Part shown: piece by piece, positions 52,681 through 61,354 of the stretch
How positions within the stretch are numbered: the stretch's first letter is position 1
Layout: each line of letters opens with the position of its first letter
DNA from: Edaphobacter modestus
GTDB taxonomy: Bacteria > Acidobacteriota > Terriglobia > Terriglobales > Acidobacteriaceae
Direction: 5' to 3'
DNA: 64,000 nt
Assembly (NCBI RefSeq): GCF_004217555.1
Contig: NZ_SHKW01000001.1
Span: 4,216,001-4,280,000 of the forward strand
The notes under the pieces: model-generated
Seen by the model: the letters and a program-made list of their open reading frames with translations, nothing else
Database searches by the model: none
What the model was told of the DNA's origin: nothing
Made by a program: the position numbers and the translations under genes

Positions 52681-53945
52681 AACTTCGATGGAGCGGAATA
52701 CTACTTCTGACCACAACAGCGATAATGGCGCAGACCCCGAATCCGGACAAGAGCGCCGACCAACTTCGGGATATTGCCACGAGTGCGAAGAATTCCGGTG
52801 ACCTGCTGGCCGAGGCCAACTATCTTTGCCAGGCGGCTGCTCTCGATAACAAGAAGTACGACAAGAAGTGCGCCAGAGCAAAAGAAGATGTCAACAAAAC
52901 GCTCGGACAATTTAAGGCAGACCTCGACACTGCTCGTATGGAAATACAGCAAAGAAACTATGGCGGAGCACTGCGCGATCTCGAGAAGATCACTTTCGGG
53001 CCCAACAAGGCTGAAGCTAAGGAGCTGATCCAACTCGCCCGGATTGCAAGCAATGGAGGTGCTCCAGTTGATCTTGTCAGCTATGAAGCTTTCAAGCTTG
53101 CTCGCGCAGCCTATTTTCGTAATGACTTCGACGCGGCGCAATCCGAAGCAAAACTCATTCAGTCTCCCCCTCTCCAGAATGCTACCAACAAGCTGTTGAC
53201 AAACATTAGCATTTACCGCGATATGGTGAAGCAGGCAGAGGCCTTGGCTCGTAGCGGCGACTGGAAGGGCGCAGAGCAAAAGTATCAGTTTGCAATACTC
53301 ATTAAGCAAGATGGCCCAGGCCAGCCACAGGATCGCTTACGCGAAGCGCAAGCGGCGGAAGCACAAGCCGCAAACGCGAAGCCTGTTCCACCGGCGCCGC
53401 AGCCCATTCCCGTTCAGCCGCAAACCCTAAGCAAAGCAACGCCATCTCCAAAGACGAGCAACGATCAAGGGAAGGGCAAGATGTCGCCAAATTCTGCTTC
53501 GCATGAACAAAAGCAAGTTCTTGGGAAAGATGAGCAACGACTACTGAAATCCTCACAGGTAACGGCACGAAAAGTTGAAGATGACTCCGGCGACAAAACC
53601 TCGCCAGTATATATAAAGCAAGATCCCGAAGAGATGACGAAGAGCCTAACACAGGGAGTAACGGATTTTTACGCATCGCATTTTTCGCACGCCGATGACG
53701 CAATCGAAGTGTACCTACAAGGCGGTGGAGCCCAATATGCTGGTGCAGCTCATTTCTATCTGGGAGCATCGCTTCTCATGCAGGCTCTCCTGACTTCTCC
53801 GAAAGATGGCCCCCGCACCGAATCACTTCGTGAACAGGCGCGGGCGGAGTTTGCTACCGCTAAACTACTGCACTACAAGCCCGTGGAGTCGGCTGTATCG
53901 CCAAAGGTGTTGGGTGAGTGGACACAGATAGGTAATCAGCAATGA
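52677..53945 (+). CDS. Secreted TPR-like protein between kinase and phosphatase
   Basis: The 422-residue protein has a signal peptide (MKLRWSGILLLTTTAIMAQ) and helical TPR-like repeats (AKNSGDLLAEANYLCQAAALDNK; AEALARSGDWKGAEQKYQFAILIK), a Pro/Gln-rich linker in the middle, and a helical C-terminal part. It has no family I can name. Four-base overlaps on both sides join it to the kinase and the PP2C gene, so it probably works with the extracytoplasmic domain of the kinase. Confidence 0.7.
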   Translation: MKLRWSGILLLTTTAIMAQTPNPDKSADQLRDIATSAKNSGDLLAEANYLCQAAALDNKKYDKKCARAKEDVNKTLGQFKADLDTARMEIQQRNYGGALRDLEKITFGPNKAEAKELIQLARIASNGGAPVDLVSYEAFKLARAAYFRNDFDAAQSEAKLIQSPPLQNATNKLLTNISIYRDMVKQAEALARSGDWKGAEQKYQFAILIKQDGPGQPQDRLREAQAAEAQAANAKPVPPAPQPIPVQPQTLSKATPSPKTSNDQGKGKMSPNSASHEQKQVLGKDEQRLLKSSQVTARKVEDDSGDKTSPVYIKQDPEEMTKSLTQGVTDFYASHFSHADDAIEVYLQGGGAQYAGAAHFYLGASLLMQALLTSPKDGPRTESLREQARAEFATAKLLHYKPVESAVSPKVLGEWTQIGNQQ

Positions 53946-54745
53946 TGGATCAGCGGGATAAAAAGGGAGATATGCAAGAGCAAGGCCTCGAGTTGAATCA
54001 TTTAGCAGCAACCAAAACGACATTGCGAATGGAGGTTGCGGCACTCTCAGACGTGGGCTATCGGCGGTCGAATAATGAAGATAGCTTTGGATACGACTCA
54101 GAAACGAATATCTTTGTTGTTTGTGATGGAATGGGAGGGCTGGCAGCCGGCGAAATTGCAAGTGATAAGGCGGTCGACCTTACACTAAAAACCTACAATG
54201 ACTTAACCAGTCAGGAAATAAATACGGAACAACGACTTCGTTCCGCTATAGACAGCGCCAACGAGACGGTGTGGAACATGGCCCAGCAAGACTACAAGCT
54301 CCGAGGTATGGGAACTACCCTCGTCGCGGCAGCCATGCTCGAAAATAAGGTGATTATTGGCAATGTTGGTGATAGCCGAGCCTACTTCCTCAGAGATGGT
54401 GATTGTGTACAGATCACGGAAGATCACTCATACATAGCAGAACAGCTGCGTCGTGGAGGACCCATTATTAGTGATGAAGCATCTCAGCGACTAAGACAAT
54501 TCATCACCAGAGCGGTGGGGGTGCATCCGAACGTAGAGCCCGACTTCTTCGCCCTCGACCTGAAACCGGCCGATATGATCCTGCTAACAACTGATGGTCT
54601 GACACGTTATGCCGATGCGAACAAGCTTGCGCACCATATATATATGCATTCCAACATAGAAGACATTTGTCGAGGACTGATCGCTATAGCTCACGAGGGC
54701 GGTGCGGAAGACAACATAACCTGTATGCTTTTGCGTTTCTCTTGA
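53942..54745 (+). CDS. PP2C-type Ser/Thr protein phosphatase
   Basis: The 267-residue enzyme has every PP2C metal and phosphate motif in order: SDVGYRRSNNEDSF, VCDGMGGLAAGE, GMGTTLVAA, GNVGDSRAYFLRDG, TEDHSY, LLTTDGLT and EDNITCMLLRF. It is soluble. It is the third gene of the kinase operon and presumably reverses phosphorylation by the kinase, on shared targets such as the FHA-linked secretion proteins. Confidence 0.94.
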   Translation: MMDQRDKKGDMQEQGLELNHLAATKTTLRMEVAALSDVGYRRSNNEDSFGYDSETNIFVVCDGMGGLAAGEIASDKAVDLTLKTYNDLTSQEINTEQRLRSAIDSANETVWNMAQQDYKLRGMGTTLVAAAMLENKVIIGNVGDSRAYFLRDGDCVQITEDHSYIAEQLRRGGPIISDEASQRLRQFITRAVGVHPNVEPDFFALDLKPADMILLTTDGLTRYADANKLAHHIYMHSNIEDICRGLIAIAHEGGAEDNITCMLLRFS

Positions 54746-54765
54746 GGTGAGTAGGCGGGGAAGCG

Positions 54766-54794
54766 CAAGGCCCACCCAATTTGTGTGGGCCTTG
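54766..54794 (+). terminator. Hairpin at the end of the kinase-phosphatase operon
   Basis: Perfect 10-bp stem CAAGGCCCAC/GTGGGCCTTG with a 9-nt loop, 20 bp after the PP2C stop codon; no T run. Confidence 0.65.
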
Positions 54795-55194
54795 CCGATT
54801 GAGAAATGCTGTCTTTGTAATCGCCGCTTTTCGCGAAAAATTTTGTCATCTTATGTGACTTTTTACGTGTTTGAGAAGTCATCGGCTATTCTAAGTTGCT
54901 TGGCAGCTAGATCGATATTGACTGTTCAGGTCAGAGTAGCTGCTTCCGTTAAGCCCTTCTGGCGACCTCATACCGCAGGCATTTTCAAACACAACACCCG
55001 AAGTCCATCTGCACCGGATCAACAGGGAAAAGCTCATTCCGCACGTTACAACTGTTCGATGCGATTTTCTAATCACAGTGCACCATACATTGGTGAGCGC
55101 TATTCGAGCAGCATCTTGGGAAGCGAGGTATTGGACGACTAGCCACGCTCACAAGAGCGAGGCGCGACGATTTAGGAATATTCCGGTACATCGC
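54795..55194. other. Intergenic stretch, no gene recognised
   Basis: Open frames here are short, lack ribosome sites and match no family. Confidence 0.35.
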
Positions 55195-55220
55195 GGAATA
55201 AATCAGTCGTGACGGTGTTC
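55195..55220 (+). promoter_or_regulatory. ECF-like promoter variant GGAAT-N16-TGTTC
   Basis: GGAAT at 55195-55199 and TGTTC at 55216-55220 with a 16-bp spacer, 68 bp before 55289. Weaker than the CGTT sites. Confidence 0.4.
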
Positions 55221-55288
55221 TAGTTTCAAGAGGCCAGCCCGTTCTCCACTTAAATGCTTGCTGGCCGGTCGTCACGGAAGGTGTAACT

Positions 55289-55900
55289 ATGTTTCTTGAT
55301 GTATCACTCGATATACTTCTCACGCCAGCTCCGCAGCCTCTAGGAAATATCGACCCTTCTCGAGACATCGAGAGGGATCGAAAAACATCTGATAAAGCTT
55401 TGTCTCCTTATGTCAAACGATTGGGGATGACTGCGTTGGTCATCGTCGTTGCGTGTATGGCGCAAGCCTCTATCGGCCAAACAGCGAAAGAGTCGATCGA
55501 TGTGCCTCCTCACTCCAGACTGCTACTGCAGGCCGTTGGAAGTGGAGATCAAGTCTATGGCTGCGTCAATGGCCATTGGACATTGAAGACCCCGGATGCC
55601 AAGCTCCTCAATCAGGAGGGAGCTGTGATTGGGCGACACTTTGCAGGTCCTACGTGGCAACTTAATGACGGTAGCTGGGTAAAAGGAAAGGCCGTTGCCC
55701 AACAGGTTGCTCCCGATGCGACCGCAGTGCCGTGGTTGTTGCTTGAGTCGGTCGGTGGTGCCGGAAGACTAGGGACGGTGCGATTTATCCAACGTACCGG
55801 GACGCAAGGTGGGAATGCACCTGACGGTAGTTGTAGCCAGAGCGCGGTGCGCAGAGTTCCTTACACGGCGACATATTCTTTCTTTGAAGCGGGGCAATGA
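55289..55900 (+). CDS. DUF3455-family secreted protein
   Basis: The mature part matches the DUF3455 pattern: RLLLQAVGSGDQVYGC, then WTLKTPDAKLLNQEGAVIGRHFAGPTWQLNDGSWVKG, then VPWLLLE and FIQRTGTQGGNAP with paired cysteines. The role of this family is unknown. The frame has 203 codons from 55289; an ATG at 55427 gives a better signal peptide (MTALVIVVACMAQASIGQ) and may be the real start. It lies outside the kinase operon. Confidence 0.75.
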   Translation: MFLDVSLDILLTPAPQPLGNIDPSRDIERDRKTSDKALSPYVKRLGMTALVIVVACMAQASIGQTAKESIDVPPHSRLLLQAVGSGDQVYGCVNGHWTLKTPDAKLLNQEGAVIGRHFAGPTWQLNDGSWVKGKAVAQQVAPDATAVPWLLLESVGGAGRLGTVRFIQRTGTQGGNAPDGSCSQSAVRRVPYTATYSFFEAGQ

Positions 55901-56111
55901 TCAAATAATTGCGCACATAGCTAGAGGGGCCCAAGGCATCGGCAACGGCCTCTATCCTGAGTCAGATTTCGAGAATACGTCAAAGCAAACGACGGGAACG
56001 AAACAGTCCTTGACCATCACCATTCCACGCCATAAGTGCCTGGTCGCTGCACACCTCCCCATAGAGCGACGAGTCTGCATCTCTCGCTTGAACCTAGAAA
56101 AGGAAACCGTC

Positions 56112-56739
56112 ATGTCTTCGACCTCCTATGAACTTCAGTCTCTCGAACTCCTGCCCGGCGATCTACTCCGTCCCTTTGGCACCTTTGAAGAGCTCTTCTG
56201 CCTCGACCAGGACTTTCCCACTAATGGTGCACTTGCGGCCCAAATCCGCTCCGCATCATGTCGCCCGCTGAGATCCGTGACATTCTCGGTCTGAATGATC
56301 AATGCATGGTCTCCTTCGCCGGCGGTGAGATTTCGATCGCGCCGCGGGGCTCGATGGCATTCTGGGATCTCGCGCGGTTCGCGAAATATGGCCTCTCTGC
56401 CGTCAAGAGCACAGAGAATATCTCGAGGATGATCGATCTCCAATCCGCAGCCGTCTCCTCGGACTTCACCGTTGAACAGGCGTCTCAACTCAAGCGAAGC
56501 GCGTTCAACGCACAGGTCATGTTCTCCAATCTCGGACGAATCCCATTCGACAGCACTTCGGTCCCTTAAAGCTCGAGACCCTCTGGGCACCAGTTGCACT
56601 CCGTGGCATCGAAGGAGAGGAGACCCTCGGAGCAGTTTCCGTCAACGGCTCGCTGCACCTCACGCACACCAGCCCCGCACCAATTCCCGGGCTGCTCGCG
56701 GGTATAAAAGAAGAACTCAGCAAAGCCTGCGCGATCTAA
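56112..56739 (+). pseudogene. Broken PapA-like acyltransferase, paralogue of the gene at 23984
   Basis: Three pieces in changing frames match the condensation-domain protein at 23984. The start (LLRPFGTFEELFCLDQDFP) matches VRTLGAMERLFWLMDQ. The middle (ISIAPRGSMAFWDLARFAKYGLS) matches FQPGDSRAFWELARIAKKELS, and the end (LKLETLWAPVALRGIEGEETLG) matches LKLEAVWGPTALQGLEGEQNVG. The HHxxxDG region is deleted and a frame change occurs near 56560. A good ribosome site (AAGGAAA) precedes the ATG, so decay looks recent. Confidence 0.75.
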
Positions 56740-57289
56740 CCCAATTTCCAAATTTGGCATTGGGAGCAGATTCGAGCCAACTTTCATAGAAAATTTCAAG
56801 GAAGGAGTCCCTTAACATGAGCTGGCCATCAACGGGGCAGAAAGTTCGCTTATTACTACAGCGGCGTCAGGAACGAGAATAAGAGCATGCACAACCTTGG
56901 GAAGTGGTGCAATACGAGAAGCATTGGCTAGCTTACCTATGAGTAGCAACGGCAAATCCAGTAAGGCAATAAGAACAACCAGATACTGTGCTACCAGTTT
57001 CGGGTGACATGCCACTGAGATGCCTCTATGATGCCGATCGTGTTATCGGGAAAATTCAACGCCGCAGCCTCAGCGGCGGATCACTTTTCACAAAGTACAT
57101 CTGTTCAGCGAACGGATAGAGTTAGCCCTCACGATGCAGGTGGCGCTCTATCTTAAATTGCTCCGATTCACCCATTGAAACAATGGTAGCCCGAATAGAT
57201 TTAAGTTCTGCGGGCAGTATGAAGGCGACCATCTCACTGCTCCACTGTTAAATAATAAATATCGAACTTAATTTCGTATCTTCCTGAGA
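56740..57289. other. Intergenic stretch, no gene recognised
   Basis: No supported gene; a 67-codon hydrophobic minus frame (56812-57015) has no ribosome site. Confidence 0.35.
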
Positions 57290-57315
57290 GGAATAAATTC
57301 CGAGGGGTAGCGTTC
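57290..57315 (+). promoter_or_regulatory. ECF-type promoter GGAAT-N16-CGTTC
   Basis: GGAAT at 57290-57294 and CGTTC at 57311-57315, exact 16-bp spacer, 53 bp before the small gene at 57369. It is 10 kb away from the sigma gene and so defines the right-hand reach of the regulon in this window. Confidence 0.7.
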
Positions 57316-57368
57316 TTACACATAGAAGGCAACCGTTACAGAACAAGGATAAATAGGGTAACAAGAAA

Positions 57369-57449
57369 ATGAATAAGTTACTTCCAATTACTACAACGCT
57401 CGCACTTTTTGTGTTTTTGATCCCCATAATACTGCGAGCACAAACCTAA
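57369..57449 (+). CDS. 26-residue hydrophobic small protein
   Basis: The ORF encodes MNKLLPITTTLALFVFLIP followed by a few residues ending RAQT: a positively charged start, a hydrophobic core and an AQT end, which looks like a stand-alone membrane or signal-peptide-like peptide. It begins 53 bp after an exact ECF-type promoter and ends two bases before the next ATG. Too short for family assignment; real translation is inferred from promoter and coupling. Confidence 0.4.
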   Translation: MNKLLPITTTLALFVFLIPIILRAQT

Positions 57450-57451
57450 AT

Positions 57452-57706
57452 ATGGCCTCACAAGCGATCTCCCCTGCAAGAAAGATTAAGCGGATTAATT
57501 TTTCCATTCGTAATGATGGCCAACAGGTACTTCACCTGATTATGGAGAATCGTCTTATCCAGATTGCGCCGCATGAGTTAGTGAATCTAGCACTGCCCTT
57601 GGGCTCCGGGGTGACGTCTGCAGCTACCGAGGGGGCTCATCAAGCTGGCAAGATGATGACGATGATCTCGGACTCGCTCAGTGGAACCACAATCGCAGTC
57701 GACTAG
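57452..57706 (+). CDS. Small protein of unknown function in the sigma regulon
   Basis: An 84-residue protein with a basic N-terminal part (ISPARKIKRINFSIRNDGQQVLHLIMENRLIQIAPHELVNLALPL) and a small-residue C-terminal half (GSGVTSAATEGAHQAGKMMTMISDSLSGTTIAVD). No family is recognised. It is behind the 26-residue gene under the same ECF-type promoter, so it may be a type III substrate or regulator. Confidence 0.5.
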   Translation: MASQAISPARKIKRINFSIRNDGQQVLHLIMENRLIQIAPHELVNLALPLGSGVTSAATEGAHQAGKMMTMISDSLSGTTIAVD

Positions 57707-57900
57707 GTAGTTCAGATCGACCTTACTTCTCTCTATAACTCCCCAAACTTTCTGCCCCGCCCTCCAGATAAAAAACTTTCGTCCTTTTGGCTTTTTTTGG
57801 AATAAATCTCTCGTTTCCACCTTCTGTACGCCAGAGCGTTTTGTAATACGCTGCTATGCGTTCTCACAAATGTAGTACGAAATATCATTTAGGAGCGACT

Positions 57901-59556
57901 ATGACACACCGTCTCATCAAGCTGAAACTACAAGGAAACACAGTCCAGCACTATCATCTCGCGACTGGGTCTCGCAAGCATACGGCGAAACGCCTCTTCT
58001 TCGCTGCAGTCGCTGCGCTTGCTTCTCTCCCTGCCGTCGCACAGATAAGCTCTTACACCCAGACGAACATCGTCTCGGACGGCTCTGCCCAGGCAAGTAA
58101 GACGGACCCCAACTTGGTCAACCCGTGGGGTATTGCGATCGGAAAAGCGTTTTGGATTGACTCTCCGGGCAGTGGTTTTTCGTTGATCGATGATGCACAG
58201 GGCAATCAGCAATTTACCGTGGCTGTCCCCCCGGCAATCTCGAGCTCCGCGCACGGCATGCCGACCGGTGTGGTCTTTAATACAAACACAACGGTATTCC
58301 CGATACCCAAAAGCACCGCCTCCCAATTCATCTTTGCCACGCTGGATGGAACCATTGCAGCATGGAACTCAACCACACCCCAAGCTGTCACGGTCGTGAA
58401 TAATTCCTCCGCGAAGGCCGTCTACACCGGCATCGCGATCGAAACCAACGCAAAGGGGACGTTCCTTCTCGCAGCCAATCAGATCACAGGCGGCGGAATC
58501 GATGTCTTTGATAGCAACTTCGGCCCGGCAAAACTTCAGGGAAGCTTCGCCGACCCATCCCTTCCGAGTGGATTCTCCCCCTTCTCCGTGCATGTGATCT
58601 CTGAGAATGTCTACGTCGCTTACACCCAAATTGACCCCGCAACAGGCAAAAGGATTCTAGGAGCGGGTCTGGGCTTCCTTGACATTTTTGATACGAATGG
58701 CAATCTGCTTAAGCGAGCGATCAGTCAAGGCAACCTGAACGCACCGTGGGGAGTAGCCATTGCCCCTGCGGGCTTTGGCAGCTTTGGCGGTGATCTCTTG
58801 GTGGGCAACTTCGGCGATGGTGTCATCAACGTCTTTGATCCAAACAATTTTGCACTCAAGGGACAGTTGCAGGACGCTAAGGGCAACGTCATCACCAATA
58901 GCGGATTGTGGGAGATTATTTTCGGGGCCAATAATGTTGGCGATCCCAACACCCTGTTCTTCTCCGCAGGCATCAACGCAACCAAAGGAGGCTTGTTTGG
59001 ATCGATTACCGTCGCTGCCCCTCCTGCCGGCAACCCTGATTTTGCGCTCCAATCCGCCACGGCGGCCCTGACCGTCCAGAACGGGCAAGCGGGAACACTA
59101 AGTATCTCTCTCACCGGAAAAAACGGCTTTAGTGGGCCGGTAACCCTATCCTGCTCCGGCCTGCCCACTGGAGATAGCTGCACCTTTAGCCCTTCTACGA
59201 TCAATCTCTCAGGCACCGCGGCCACAAACGTCACGGTCTCCATCGCGACCGCGACTACATCAGCAGCGGCGCATCCATTCTTTCCCGGAACAGGAATAAC
59301 GATGGCCCTGGCTGGCCCGATTGGTATGCTCGCCCTCTACGGGCTAAGCCGTCGTTCTACAGTTCTTCGCGGAGCGACCCTCGCTTTAACCCTCGCACTG
59401 GTCTCAACTGCAGTAATTGGATGCAGTTCCTCAGCCTCGTCGAACAAAGACCAGGGACAAACCGACCCAAGTGCCCCAGTCACCACCAATATCATGATCA
59501 ATGCCGCGGCTGGAACCACCACGCATAGCATCCCAGTTGCACTCACAGTCGACTAG
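57901..59556 (+). CDS. TIGR03118-like secreted protein
   Basis: The ATG at 57901 has an AGGAG site. The 551-residue protein has a long signal region, then the TIGR03118-type beta-propeller-like domain: TQTNIVSDGSAQASKTDPNLVNPWGIAI, GTIAAWN, NLNAPWGVAIAPAGFGSFGGDLLVGNFGDGVINVFD, and GLWEIIFG. Residues 390 onwards contain an Ig-like segment (LSISLTGKNGFSGPVTLSCSGLPTGDSCTFSPSTI) common in acidobacterial secreted proteins. A C-terminal hydrophobic stretch then precedes an odd Cys/Ser-rich tail. Role unknown. Confidence 0.82.
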   Translation: MTHRLIKLKLQGNTVQHYHLATGSRKHTAKRLFFAAVAALASLPAVAQISSYTQTNIVSDGSAQASKTDPNLVNPWGIAIGKAFWIDSPGSGFSLIDDAQGNQQFTVAVPPAISSSAHGMPTGVVFNTNTTVFPIPKSTASQFIFATLDGTIAAWNSTTPQAVTVVNNSSAKAVYTGIAIETNAKGTFLLAANQITGGGIDVFDSNFGPAKLQGSFADPSLPSGFSPFSVHVISENVYVAYTQIDPATGKRILGAGLGFLDIFDTNGNLLKRAISQGNLNAPWGVAIAPAGFGSFGGDLLVGNFGDGVINVFDPNNFALKGQLQDAKGNVITNSGLWEIIFGANNVGDPNTLFFSAGINATKGGLFGSITVAAPPAGNPDFALQSATAALTVQNGQAGTLSISLTGKNGFSGPVTLSCSGLPTGDSCTFSPSTINLSGTAATNVTVSIATATTSAAAHPFFPGTGITMALAGPIGMLALYGLSRRSTVLRGATLALTLALVSTAVIGCSSSASSNKDQGQTDPSAPVTTNIMINAAAGTTTHSIPVALTVD

Positions 59557-59566
59557 AGTCGCAACA

Positions 59567-59611
59567 CCACGATCTTTGGACGGATGACATTATCCGGTCC
59601 AAAGATGGTGG
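59567..59611 (+). terminator. Long hairpin after the TIGR03118-like gene
   Basis: A near-perfect stem of about 18 bp (CCACGATCTTTGGAC-GGAT with ATCCGGTCCAAAGATGGTGG) lies 11 bp after the stop. No T run. Confidence 0.65.
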
Positions 59612-59875
59612 CACTTATTCCTGTCTTGGTGAGTCCTGCGTGACGATGCTCTGAAAGAGTCGGATCAATGATGGAATGTTCGACCCTGCCTCAGTCATCG
59701 TTTCGTCACTGTTTTATACTTCGCTCCGAAGTTCCGCTGGTTCAAGCTCCTTCATTTCCATAAGCGTCCATCTTACTGGCCTGCCCGATGTTTTGTACCG
59801 GTGAGGAGTTAGTGTAGCGCGTTTATTGAAGGGCCTAGTTTTCCTGTACCAAGCCTAGAGTTAGTCCCGGCCGGT

Positions 59876-60727
59876 TTAGGTTGCAGCCAGATCGCGGCTA
59901 GCCGCGATCTGGCTGGCGAACTCGCTTGGTGTCCTGTCATCGAGAGATGCGTGAGGACGGCTCTCATTATATTCCCGCCTCCAGGCTTCGATGAGCTTCC
60001 TTGCCTCTTTCAGATCCAGGAACCAGTGGGTGTCGAGGCACTCTGAGCGGAAGGTCCCATTGAAGCTCTCCACGAACGCGTTGTCAGTCGGTTTGCCCGG
60101 TCGGGAGAAGTCAATCTTCACACCATTCCGATAGGCCCATAGGTCCATCGCCTGGCTGGTGAACTCACTGCCGTTGTCACAGAACAGCACCTTTGGAACG
60201 GCGCGTTCGAGCTTCACTCGATTCAACACTCGTACCACATCGTCTCCTTTCAAGCTTTGTCCAGCTTCGATTGCCACCGCCTCTCTGGTATAGACATCGA
60301 CGATGGTCAACGAGCGGAACTTTGTGCCATCCTGCAGCTGGTCGGCTACGAAGTCCATACTCCAGGCCTGATCCGGGCCGGTTGCCTTCAACCGTTCTTC
60401 GCGATGTCGCGCTGCTTTGCGCTTGCCGGCTGGCTTCATCCGCTTCAGAGTCAGGCCTTCTTCCACGTACAACCGATACACCACATACTTACCCACTTCC
60501 CAGCCTTCGCGGTTCAACAGTACGCGGATCTTACGGTATCCATAGCGCACTCTTGCCTGAGCGATCTCGCGGATACGCATCCGCAGCTCAGTTCGTGGAT
60601 CGAGGCAGCTTCGATAGCGGTAGGTCGCTCTTGGAACGCACAGAACACGGTAGGCATGCCGCTCGCTCACCAGATAGCTTTCCACCAGACGCTCCACCAT
60701 CGGTCCACGCCGCGAAGGCTTCACCAT
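59876..60727 (-). CDS. IS3-family transposase, orfB
   Basis: The 283-residue integrase-core protein has the DDE triad in WSMDFVADQL (Asp), LFCDNGSEFTS (Asp) and FVESFNGTFRSECLD (Glu), preceded by the family HTH_21 region (RYGYRKIRVLLNREGW). It is made as a fusion with orfA after -1 frameshifting at the A7 run. Complete. Confidence 0.92.
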   Translation of the reverse strand: MVKPSRRGPMVERLVESYLVSERHAYRVLCVPRATYRYRSCLDPRTELRMRIREIAQARVRYGYRKIRVLLNREGWEVGKYVVYRLYVEEGLTLKRMKPAGKRKAARHREERLKATGPDQAWSMDFVADQLQDGTKFRSLTIVDVYTREAVAIEAGQSLKGDDVVRVLNRVKLERAVPKVLFCDNGSEFTSQAMDLWAYRNGVKIDFSRPGKPTDNAFVESFNGTFRSECLDTHWFLDLKEARKLIEAWRREYNESRPHASLDDRTPSEFASQIAASRDLAAT

Positions 60728-60987
60728 TTTTTTGAGAGAACATCCTGCAGCATCGTCTTATCCAGCGTCAGTTCCGCCACCAGCTGCTTCAGCCGCAGGT
60801 TCTCTTCCTGCAGCTGAGCCATTTGACGGACCTGGTCCACTTCCAGACCGGCATACTTCGCCTTCCAGCGGTAGAACGTCTGCTCGCTGATCCCTGCCTT
60901 GCGGATCACCTCCGCTACAGGCACTCCAACCTCCGCCTGCTTCAATACTCCGATCATCTGCTCCACACTGAATCGCTTCTTCCGCAT
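60721..60987 (-). CDS. IS3-family transposase, orfA
   Basis: An 88-residue helix-turn-helix protein (FSVEQMIGVLKQAEVGVPVAEVIRKAGISEQTFYRWKAKYAGLE) followed by a leucine-zipper (LQEENLRLKQLVAELTLDKTMLQDVL), typical of orfA. It overlaps orfB and ends in the slip sequence. Confidence 0.92.
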   Translation of the reverse strand: MRKKRFSVEQMIGVLKQAEVGVPVAEVIRKAGISEQTFYRWKAKYAGLEVDQVRQMAQLQEENLRLKQLVAELTLDKTMLQDVLSKKW

Positions 60988-61062
60988 CCAAATCCCTCCG
61001 CCTTCTCAGGCTAAATTTAGCGGAAACTAACATCTGCTTTGGCTCAGAATTACCGGGGCCCA

Positions 61063-61323
61063 TCATTTGAGACCGCCCCGTTTTACGTGCACCACAAAAG
61101 TTAGTCCATACAAGCGCGTTTGAACTAAAGTCATACCCAACGAGGGCACGTTCGCGAGGTTTACGGTAAGGTCATAGGTCAGTGAGAATTGACCGACATG
61201 GCTGCCGATTCCCGTGCCGCTTAGGGCGACCAGTGCTGTAGGAGGCGGCACAAACCCTGTGTCGGTTTCCTGCGCAATGAACGTTGTTGCACAGTTGCAA
61301 TGAAGGCCGTTGTGACACACCAA
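61063..61323 (-). pseudogene. N-terminal fragment of a secreted-protein gene beside the IS3 element
   Basis: The minus frame contains TTFIAQETDTGFVPPPTALVALSGTGIGSHVGQFSLTYDLTVNLAN, a pattern seen at the start of small acidobacterial beta-rich secreted proteins. After this the sequence loses similarity and stops 30 bp from the IS3 end. The expected remainder was not found on the other side of the element. Confidence 0.45.
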
Positions 61324-61354
61324 CGCTCAGTTGAGCATACATGGAGGAGAAACC

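Larger units (their letters stand above)
59860..61031 (-). mobile_element. IS3-family insertion sequence
   Basis: About 1.17 kb with orfA and orfB on the minus strand. Ends share an imperfect inverted repeat: GTTAGT-x-CCGG...TTTAG at the left and GTTAGTTTCCG...TTTAG (complement) at the right. No clear target duplication was found. An A7 run at the orfA/orfB junction (60727-60733) provides the programmed -1 slip site usual in this family. Confidence 0.85.

Noticed and set aside
20281..57315. Classical hrp box (GGAAC-N16-CCAC) or PIP box (TTCGN-N15-TTCGN) promoters
   Set aside because: No convincing examples upstream of the secretion genes; the recurring pattern is GGAAT-N16-CGTT.
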